NCBI RefSeq assembly: GCF_014384765.1
Contig: NZ_JACRSP010000003.1
Span: 248,001-312,000 of the forward strand
Length of the DNA stretch: 64,000 bases
Reading direction: 5' to 3'
Source of the DNA: Feifania hominis
GTDB taxonomy: Bacteria > Bacillota > Clostridia > Oscillospirales > Feifaniaceae
This document shows, piece by piece, positions 58,584-64,000 of the stretch. The notes beneath the pieces were generated by a model. The model saw only the letters and a program-made list of their open reading frames with translations. It was not told where the DNA came from and did no database searches. The position numbers and the translations under genes were made by a program. Every line of letters starts with the position of its first letter. Positions within the stretch are counted from its first letter, which is position 1.

Positions 58584-59735
58584 ATGCAGTACCGTCCGCT
58601 TGGAAACACGGGTATGATGGTCTCGGAGATCGGCCTCGGCTGCGAGCACCTGGAGGGAAAACCGTACGAGGTGGTCGCCGAGACCGTACACGCGGCATTG
58701 GAGGCGGGAGTCAATCTGCTCGACGTCTTCATGAGCGAGCCGCAGGTGAGAAGCAACATCGGCCGGGCGCTCGAGAGCCGGCGGGACCGGGCGCTGATTC
58801 AGGGCCACATTCGCGCCGTGTGGCAGAATGGCCAGTACGGCCGCACGATGGACGTGGAGAAGTGCAGAGTCTTTTTTGAGGATCTGCTCACGAGGCTTCG
58901 CACCGACTATCTTGACATCGGCTTTCTGCATCTGGTCGACACGCCGGAGGACTTTGAGAGAATCTTCGACGGCCCCATATTGGAGTATGCGCTCGAGCTG
59001 AAGAGCCGCGGGGTCATCCGCGCGCTCGGCATGAGCTCCCACAACCCGGTCACGGCGCTGCGCGCGGTTGAGAGCGGGTTGATCGACGTGCTCTTCTTCC
59101 CGATAAACGCCGCGTACGATCTGCTCGCCGAAGAGGCAAAGGTGCCTCTGCCGCTGCCCGAGGGCTACTTTGACCGGCTCGACGTCGACGGGATAAACCC
59201 CGTGCGCGGGCGGCTGTACCGCACCTGTGAAAGACAGGGCGTCGGCATCACGGTGATGAAGAGTCTTGCGGCGGGCGCGCTGCTCAATGAGAAGACCTGC
59301 CCGTTCGGCCGGGCGCTGAGCGTGCCGCAGTGCATCCACTACGCGCTGACGCGGCCGGGGGTGTCGAGCGTGCTCGTCGGCATGAAGAGCGCGGCCGAGG
59401 TCGAACAGGCCGTCCGCTACGAGACCATGGACCCGCGCGAGCGCGACTACAGCGAAATTCTCTCGTCGGTGCCGCGCTTCAATTTAAAGGGGCAGTGCAT
59501 GTACTGCAACCACTGCCTGCCCTGCCCGAAGCACATCGACATCGCGCAGGTCGGCAAGTACCTCGATCTCGCGCTGGTGGAGCAGCAGGTCTCCCCCACG
59601 GTGCGCGCGCACTACGAGGGTCTTGCGCACACGGCGGGCGAGTGCATCGCCTGCGGCAGCTGCGAGAAAAACTGCCCGTTTGAGGTGCCGGTGATGGAGC
59701 GCATGCGCCGCGCCGCGCAGCTCTTCGGCAGATGA
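58584..59735 (+). CDS. Aldo/keto reductase with C-terminal 4Fe-4S ferredoxin domain
   Basis: A 383-residue fusion. I choose ATG 58584 because AGGAGG at 58571-58576 is too close to ATG 58578. The AKR barrel (about 1-280) starts MQYRPLGNTGMMVSEIGLGCEHLEG. The usual catalytic Tyr/Lys region is changed: ALIQGHIRAVWQNGQYGRT stands where AKRs have the Lys/His part, so classical AKR chemistry is uncertain. The C-terminal domain has two cluster motifs, CMYCNHCLPCPKHID (about 312-326) and CIACGSCEKNCPFEVP (about 357-372). The family is common in anaerobes; its electron partner is unknown. Confidence 0.85.
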   Translation: MQYRPLGNTGMMVSEIGLGCEHLEGKPYEVVAETVHAALEAGVNLLDVFMSEPQVRSNIGRALESRRDRALIQGHIRAVWQNGQYGRTMDVEKCRVFFEDLLTRLRTDYLDIGFLHLVDTPEDFERIFDGPILEYALELKSRGVIRALGMSSHNPVTALRAVESGLIDVLFFPINAAYDLLAEEAKVPLPLPEGYFDRLDVDGINPVRGRLYRTCERQGVGITVMKSLAAGALLNEKTCPFGRALSVPQCIHYALTRPGVSSVLVGMKSAAEVEQAVRYETMDPRERDYSEILSSVPRFNLKGQCMYCNHCLPCPKHIDIAQVGKYLDLALVEQQVSPTVRAHYEGLAHTAGECIACGSCEKNCPFEVPVMERMRRAAQLFGR

Positions 59736-59745
59736 CAAAACAGAG

Positions 59746-59783
59746 AAAAGAGAGCTCACGCACTGCGTGAGCTCTCTTTTTTT
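59746..59783. terminator. Bidirectional terminator
   Basis: Perfect 17-bp stem AAAAGAGAGCTCACGCA/TGCGTGAGCTCTCTTTT with a one-base to three-base loop and T-run, between the convergent aldo-keto reductase and VanZ-family genes. It overlaps the end of the latter. Confidence 0.9.
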
Positions 59784-60247
59784 CGCCTGAGCAGGATGAC
59801 CGTCAGCACAAGGCCGACGCCCACGGCGGCGCCGGCTGTGTCGATGAGCACGTCGCGCAGCTCGCATGAGCGCCCCGGCACGAAGTACTGGTGCAGCTCA
59901 TCCGACACGGCGTAGAGCGCGCACACGCCAAGCGACAGGCCGGCGCAGGACTGCCACCGCCGCGACCAGCTCGCCGCGGCGGGTGCGACAAACACGCCGA
60001 GCAGCAGGTAGCCTGCAAAGTGGGCGCACTTTCGCACCACGGCGCCGATCGCCGCCGCGATGGAGACGATCTGTGCCTCGGGCAGAGAGCCGAACCAGGG
60101 CAGCGCCCGGAGCACCGCGACAATGGCGCCCCGGCTCGTGCCGCTCGAGGCCGTGCCGTTCTGCGCCGAAAAGGCGAAGAGCACAGCCATCCAGCACAGG
60201 GTGAGAACGAGCGCCGCCGCCCGGACTTTCTTTGATGTTACAAGCAT
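59756..60247 (-). CDS. VanZ-family membrane protein
   Basis: A 163-residue protein with about four membrane helices. VanZ pattern: FAFSAQNGTASSGTSR near the N-terminus, KCAHFAGYLLLGVF (about 93-106) and SDELHQYFVPGRSCELRDVLIDTAGAAVG (about 115-143). VanZ of Tn1546 gives low-level teicoplanin resistance; most family members have unknown envelope roles. It is 13 kb from the van cluster and stands alone, so I do not count it as part of it. Start ATG 60247. Confidence 0.85.
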   Translation of the reverse strand: MLVTSKKVRAAALVLTLCWMAVLFAFSAQNGTASSGTSRGAIVAVLRALPWFGSLPEAQIVSIAAAIGAVVRKCAHFAGYLLLGVFVAPAAASWSRRWQSCAGLSLGVCALYAVSDELHQYFVPGRSCELRDVLIDTAGAAVGVGLVLTVILLRRKKESSRSA

Positions 60248-60278
60248 GGTTTTCTCCGATTTTCGCTGTTTTTTTTGT

Positions 60279-60297
60279 TTTACACGGTTTTTACAAT
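60279..60297 (+). promoter_or_regulatory. Possible Pho box upstream of pstS
   Basis: Two direct repeats TTTACA (60279-60284 and 60290-60295) with five bases between them, the layout of PhoP boxes in Bacillus. TACAAT (60292-60297) overlaps the second copy and TACCGT (60305-60310) lies ten bases downstream. Tentative, but it precedes a pst operon. Confidence 0.5.
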
Positions 60298-60373
60298 TCC
60301 ATCATACCGTCTTTTCATGGAAAAGCAATACTGTATCTGCAATCGAAAGAAACCATCAAATAGAAAACGGAGC

Positions 60374-61306
60374 GTGAAAAGATTGAAAAGAATGTTGAGT
60401 ATTCTGCTGGCAGCTGTGCTTGTGCTGGCTGTCTTCGCGGGCTGCGCGCCCAAGAGTGAAGACCCCGGGACAACCGATCCCGGAACAACCGACCCCGGTA
60501 CGACAGACCCGGGCACCACGGATCCCGGCACCTCGGACGAGAGCGCAAAGCTCGCCGTCGTCGGCTCCACTTCCGTCGGCCCGCTCATGGAGAAGTTCGT
60601 CGCGGGCTACAGCAAGGTAAAGCCGAACGTGGAAATTGAAGTCACTCAGGTCGGCTCGGGCGCGGGCATCACCGCCGCCGTGGACGGCACCGCCGACATC
60701 GGCATGAGCTCGCGCGACCTCAAAGACGAAGAGGTGCAGAAGGGCCTCGTCCCCACCTCCATCGCCATTGACGCGATTGCGGTCGTGGTTCACCCCGACA
60801 ACAAGGTGGAGAACCTGACGGTCGATCAGATTCAGAAGATCTTCTCCGGCGAGATCACCAACTGGAAAGATGTCGGCGGCGAGGACAAGGCCATCACCGT
60901 GGTCTCCCGCGAGGAGGGCTCCGGCACCCGCTCGGCCTTTGAGGAGCTCGTAGGGCTCCAGAGAGAAGTCGAGAAAGACGGTCAGAAGCTCACCGAGTCG
61001 CTGCTCAGCGACAAGGCGGTCACCTCCGAGGGAACGGGCGCGGTCAAGGCGACGGTCGCGGGCAACCCCCAGGCCATCGGCTACATCTCGCTGGGAATGA
61101 TGGAGTCCTCTGTCAAGGCTGTCTCGGTTGACGGCGTGGCCTGCAGCGTCGAAGACGTCGTGGCCGGCACCTACAAGATCTCAAGACCGTTCCTGCTCGT
61201 CACGAAAGGCGAGGCCACAGGCGCCGCAAAGGAGTTCATCGAATACATCCTCTCCGATGAGGCCCAGGCTCTGGTCGAAGAGAACGGCTACATCAAAATT
61301 CAGTAA
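60374..61306 (+). CDS. pstS: Phosphate-binding lipoprotein PstS
   Basis: Substrate-binding protein of the high-affinity phosphate importer, 310 residues. Start taken as GTG 60374 (reads M-K-R-L-K-R-M); ATG 60392 is a shorter alternative. Lipobox AVFAGC, then five near-identical DPGTT repeats as a spacer, then the binding fold: VGSTSVGPLMEKFVAGY (about 58-74), GSGAGITAAVDGTADIGMSSR (about 89-109) and REEGSGTRSAFEELVG (about 176-191), which supply the phosphate-binding Ser, Thr, Asp and Arg. First gene of pstSCAB-phoU. Confidence 0.94.
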   Translation: MKRLKRMLSILLAAVLVLAVFAGCAPKSEDPGTTDPGTTDPGTTDPGTTDPGTSDESAKLAVVGSTSVGPLMEKFVAGYSKVKPNVEIEVTQVGSGAGITAAVDGTADIGMSSRDLKDEEVQKGLVPTSIAIDAIAVVVHPDNKVENLTVDQIQKIFSGEITNWKDVGGEDKAITVVSREEGSGTRSAFEELVGLQREVEKDGQKLTESLLSDKAVTSEGTGAVKATVAGNPQAIGYISLGMMESSVKAVSVDGVACSVEDVVAGTYKISRPFLLVTKGEATGAAKEFIEYILSDEAQALVEENGYIKIQ

Positions 61307-61376
61307 ATCCGCCTCCACCACCCCCGTTTTACGGGGATGTGAGTTACTCTTCATTTTCTCCATAGACACTCTTTGG

Positions 61377-61402
61377 CCGGCGACAGATCCTGTTGCCGGC
61401 TA
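61377..61402 (+). other. Hairpin between pstS and pstC
   Basis: Inverted repeat GCCGGCGACA/TGTTGCCGGC (one mismatch) with a short loop in the 138-base gap. No T-run follows. Such a stem often protects the pstS part of the mRNA and gives more binding protein than permease. Confidence 0.5.
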
Positions 61403-61444
61403 AAGCGCAGTCATGGGGCTGGAAACAGCCGAAAGGAAACGCCA

Positions 61445-62308
61445 ATGAAAGCGAGAAATCTTCTCGAACAGATCATGAAAGGCATCTTTGTTCTGTGCAG
61501 CGCGGTGTCTGTCGTCTGCATCGCCTTCATCTGTTTTTACCTCTTTGCGCGGGGCGTCCCCGCCATTGCCGAGATCGGCTTTACCAATTTCATCTTCGGC
61601 ACGAAGTGGAGCCCGTCGAGCCTGGACTTCGGCATTGCGCCCATGATTGTGGCGAGCTTCTACGCCACGCTCGGCGCGGTGCTCATCGGGGTTCCCATCG
61701 GCCTGTTCACCGCGGTCTTTCTCGCGCGCTACTGCCCGAAGCGCCTCTACCGGGTGCTCAAGCCCGTCGTGGAGCTGCTCGCCGGCATTCCGTCGGTGGT
61801 CTACGGCTTCTTCGGGCTGGTGGTCATCGTGCCCATCATCCGCGAGCGCCTCGGGGGCAACGGCCAGAGTCTGCTCGCAGCCATCATCATTCTCTCGATT
61901 ATGATACTGCCGAGCATCATCAACATCTCCGAGACCTCCATCCGCGCGGTGGGCGGCCAGTACTATGAGGGCGGTCTTGCGCTCGGCGCCACCCACACCG
62001 AGTCGGTGTTCGGGGTGGTGCTGCCGGCGGCGAAGTCGGGCATCATCACCTCGATCATCCTCGGCATCGGGCGGGCCATCGGCGAGACCATGGCGGTCAT
62101 ACTGGTCGCGGGCAACTCCACGGCCATGCCGAGCTCCATCCTCGACGGCGTGCGCACCATGACCGCCGGCATCGCGCTGCCCATGGGCTACGCGACCGAG
62201 ACCGAGCAAAATGCGCTCTTCGGCATCGGCGTGGTGCTCTTCGTGTGCATCATTCTACTCAACATCGCGCTGAATGTCGTCCGCGGGAGAGGGGGTACAC
62301 AGGAGTGA
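61445..62308 (+). CDS. pstC: Phosphate ABC transporter permease PstC
   Basis: Inner-membrane permease, 287 residues, about six helices. Start ATG 61445 (MKARNLLEQIMKGIF) after AAAGGAAAC. Family stretches FGTKWSPSSLDFGIAPMIVASFYATLGAVLIGVPIGL (about 52-90 region), ELLAGIPSVVYGFFGL (about 113-128) and the ATPase-contact loop EGGLALGATHTESVFGVVLPAAKSG. Its stop overlaps the pstA start. Confidence 0.94.
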   Translation: MKARNLLEQIMKGIFVLCSAVSVVCIAFICFYLFARGVPAIAEIGFTNFIFGTKWSPSSLDFGIAPMIVASFYATLGAVLIGVPIGLFTAVFLARYCPKRLYRVLKPVVELLAGIPSVVYGFFGLVVIVPIIRERLGGNGQSLLAAIIILSIMILPSIINISETSIRAVGGQYYEGGLALGATHTESVFGVVLPAAKSGIITSIILGIGRAIGETMAVILVAGNSTAMPSSILDGVRTMTAGIALPMGYATETEQNALFGIGVVLFVCIILLNIALNVVRGRGGTQE

Positions 62309-63123
62309 GAAGAGCAAAGGGGATCGCCCTGAGAGTGGGCGTCTTTCTGTCGGCGGGCATCACGGTCGGCACGCTGGCTGTCATTTTGGGCTTTGTGTTT
62401 TTCAACGGAATCCCCCACGTCAACCTCGACTTTCTGCTGGGCGACGCGGCAAGCGGCAAGCTCGGCATCTACCCCGCCATCATCACAACCGTCTACATCG
62501 TGGGTCTCGCGCTTCTCATCGCGGCGCCCATCGGCATCTGCACGGCCATCTATCTCAACGAGTATGCAAAGCGGGGCAGCAAATTCGTCAAGGTGGTGCG
62601 CCTTGCGGCCGAGAGCCTGTCGGGCATTCCGTCGATTGTCTTCGGCCTGTTCGGCATGATTTTCTTTGTGACCCGCCTCGGCTGGCGGTGGAGCATTCTC
62701 GCCGGCGTGATGACGGTGTCGATCATGATTCTGCCGACCATGATCCGCTCGACCGAGGAGTCGCTCAAGAGCGTGCCGGACGCCTACCGCGAGGGCAGCT
62801 TCGGCCTCGGCGCGGGAAAGCTGCGCACGTTCTTCGTCGTCGTGCTGCCGTCGGCTCTGCCGGGCATCATCGGCGCGATCATCCTCTCGATGGGGCGCAT
62901 CGTCGGCGAGACGGCGGCGCTGATGCTCACCGCGGGCACCATGCTCAAAATTCCCAAAGACCTCTTCTCGCAGGGGCGCACCCTGTCGGTGAACATGTAC
63001 ATTCTCGCCAAGGAGGGCATTGACATGGGCGAGGCCTACGCCACAGCCGTCGTGCTGCTCGCAACGGTTCTGGCGCTCAACGCCGTCGCCAATCTCCTCG
63101 GCAAAAAACGCAGGAAAGGTTGA
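62305..63123 (+). CDS. pstA: Phosphate ABC transporter permease PstA
   Basis: Inner-membrane permease, 272 residues, about six helices. Start GTG 62305 overlaps the pstC stop (GTGA), after GGGGGT. Stretches LIAAPIGICTAIYLNEYAKRGS (about 68-89), ESLSGIPSIVFGLFGMIFF and REGSFGLGAGKLRTFFVVVLPSALPGI with the ATPase-contact loop. Partner of PstC. Confidence 0.94.
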   Translation: MRRAKGIALRVGVFLSAGITVGTLAVILGFVFFNGIPHVNLDFLLGDAASGKLGIYPAIITTVYIVGLALLIAAPIGICTAIYLNEYAKRGSKFVKVVRLAAESLSGIPSIVFGLFGMIFFVTRLGWRWSILAGVMTVSIMILPTMIRSTEESLKSVPDAYREGSFGLGAGKLRTFFVVVLPSALPGIIGAIILSMGRIVGETAALMLTAGTMLKIPKDLFSQGRTLSVNMYILAKEGIDMGEAYATAVVLLATVLALNAVANLLGKKRRKG

Positions 63124-63127
63124 TTGT

Positions 63128-63889
63128 ATGCAGCCGCAAATTCAGATTCAGATTCAGAATCTCGATCTCTACTATGACAGTTTTCAGGCGCTCAAAAACA
63201 TCAATCTCGACATCGCCGAAAAGGAGATCACCGCTTTCATCGGGCCGTCGGGCTGCGGCAAGTCGACGCTGCTCAAGTCCATCAACCGCATGAACGATCT
63301 TGTCGAGGGCTGTCGCATCACGGGGGAGATCAAAATAGACGGCAAGAACATCTACGACCGCGACGTCGACGTGCCGAGTCTGCGCAAGCGCGTGGGCATG
63401 GTCTTTCAAAAGCCGAACCCGTTTCCCATGTCGGTCTATGACAACATTGCCTACGGCCCGCGCACGCACGGCATTCGCAAAAAGGCAAAACTCAACGAGA
63501 TCGTCGAGCAGAGCCTGCGCGGCGCGGCCATGTGGGATGAGATCAAGGACCGTCTCGGCAAGTCGGCGCTCGGCCTGTCGGGCGGCCAGCAGCAGCGCCT
63601 GTGCATCGCGCGCGCGCTCGCAGTGAACCCGGACATTCTGCTGATGGATGAGCCCACCTCGGCGCTCGACCCGATTTCCACCATCAAAATTGAGGACCTG
63701 ATGGCGGAGCTCAAGCAGAAGTACACCATTGTCATCGTCACGCACAACATGCAGCAGGCGACGCGCATCTCAGACAAAACAGCTTTCTTTTTGCTCGGCG
63801 AGGTGGTAGAGTATAATCAGACGGATTTGCTCTTCTCCATGCCGAAAGACAAGCGAACCGAAGATTACATCACCGGCCGCTTCGGCTGA
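63128..63889 (+). CDS. pstB: Phosphate ABC transporter ATPase PstB
   Basis: ATPase of the phosphate importer, 253 residues. ATG 63128, four bases after pstA; the ribosome site is AGGAAAGG-like in the pstA end. Walker A FIGPSGCGKST (about 38-48), signature LGLSGGQQQRL (about 147-157), Walker B ILLMDEPTSALDP (about 169-181), switch His in VIVTHNMQQ. The insertion RMNDLVEGCRITGEIKIDGKNIYDRDVDV is typical of PstB. Confidence 0.96.
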   Translation: MQPQIQIQIQNLDLYYDSFQALKNINLDIAEKEITAFIGPSGCGKSTLLKSINRMNDLVEGCRITGEIKIDGKNIYDRDVDVPSLRKRVGMVFQKPNPFPMSVYDNIAYGPRTHGIRKKAKLNEIVEQSLRGAAMWDEIKDRLGKSALGLSGGQQQRLCIARALAVNPDILLMDEPTSALDPISTIKIEDLMAELKQKYTIVIVTHNMQQATRISDKTAFFLLGEVVEYNQTDLLFSMPKDKRTEDYITGRFG

Positions 63890-63905
63890 TGGAAAGGGAG
63901 ATTCT

Positions 63906-64000
63906 ATGAGAAATCGATTTGACGCCGAGCTCGAGCGCCTGGGCGACGCTCTCGTCGACATGGGGAGCATGGCCGAGCAGGCGCTCGGCGACACCATCGC
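63906..64000 (+). CDS. phoU: Phosphate regulator PhoU, N-terminal fragment (runs out of window)
   Basis: Only 31 codons are visible: MRNRFDAELERLGDALVDM is the usual PhoU start (helix 1 of the first three-helix bundle). ATG 63906 follows GAAAGGGAG, 16 bases after pstB, as expected in a pstSCAB-phoU operon. PhoU links transport to the PhoR sensor. Confidence 0.88.
   Translation, partial: MRNRFDAELERLGDALVDMGSMAEQALGDTI

Noticed and set aside
59756..60247. VanZ-family gene as a member of the van cluster
   Set aside because: It is 13 kb away, on the other strand, with an unrelated operon between; the family is common outside van clusters.

Overview
The window is a GC-rich stretch of a Firmicutes chromosome, most likely an anaerobic gut-type clostridium. 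Reasons: Rex, DnaD and a DnaC-like loader, a DUF6054 protein, an SLH-domain glycosidase, rubrerythrin under a Fur-like box, a GGGtGRT protein pair, NupNOPQ-type transport, consensus sigma-A promoters and strong AGGAGG ribosome sites. I cannot name the genus. No transposase, integrase, phage gene, rRNA, tRNA or CRISPR array was seen.

Layout. 0-3 kb: end of rnr, a phosphopantetheinyl transferase and comM. 3.1-3.5 kb: three tandem units of a palindromic repeat that returns at 10.2 and 26.5 kb. 3.5-10 kb: cysteine desulfurase, thiI, cinA, rsmA and GTP-type pckG. 10.7-13.8 kb: dnaD-like and dnaC-like genes, DUF6054 and a metallo-beta-lactamase-fold protein. 13.9-22 kb: GH18/SLH protein, ogg, rex with its own Rex box, an ABC-F ATPase, a lipoprotein and gap. 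22-31 kb: membrane protein, soluble histidine kinase, acetyltransferase, nhaC, M23 lipoprotein, the GGGtGRT pair, a 2-hydroxyacid dehydrogenase and rubrerythrin. 31.4-32.2 kb: about 750 bases of short hairpins with no convincing gene. 32.2-34.2 kb: a DUF1653 gene, a BusR-like c-di-AMP-responsive regulator and convergent mscS. 34.4-40.3 kb: alcohol dehydrogenase, MATE exporter, two membrane proteins and an M20 dipeptidase.

40.3-46.5 kb is a vanG-type glycopeptide-resistance cluster: vanR, vanS, vanW, a VanG-type D-Ala:D-Ser ligase, vanXY, a serine-acetyltransferase-like gene and a free-standing VanT-type racemase. In the usual VanG route the racemase makes D-serine, the ligase makes D-Ala-D-Ser, and VanXY removes D-Ala-ending precursors. 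The membrane half of VanT is absent and a soluble hexapeptide acyltransferase gene stands just before the racemase. VanR-box-like direct repeats lie before vanR and before vanW.

46.8-58.4 kb is an 11-gene reverse-strand operon plus a GntR regulator: a BMP-type nucleoside ABC importer, two isochorismatase-fold hydrolases, a PfkB kinase, a BtpA-family protein, two different TrpA-like proteins without trpB, and an iron alcohol dehydrogenase. This looks like an uncharacterised route for taking up and breaking down a nucleoside-like compound. 58.5-64 kb: an aldo-keto reductase with ferredoxin domain, a VanZ-family protein and pstSCAB-phoU behind a possible Pho box.
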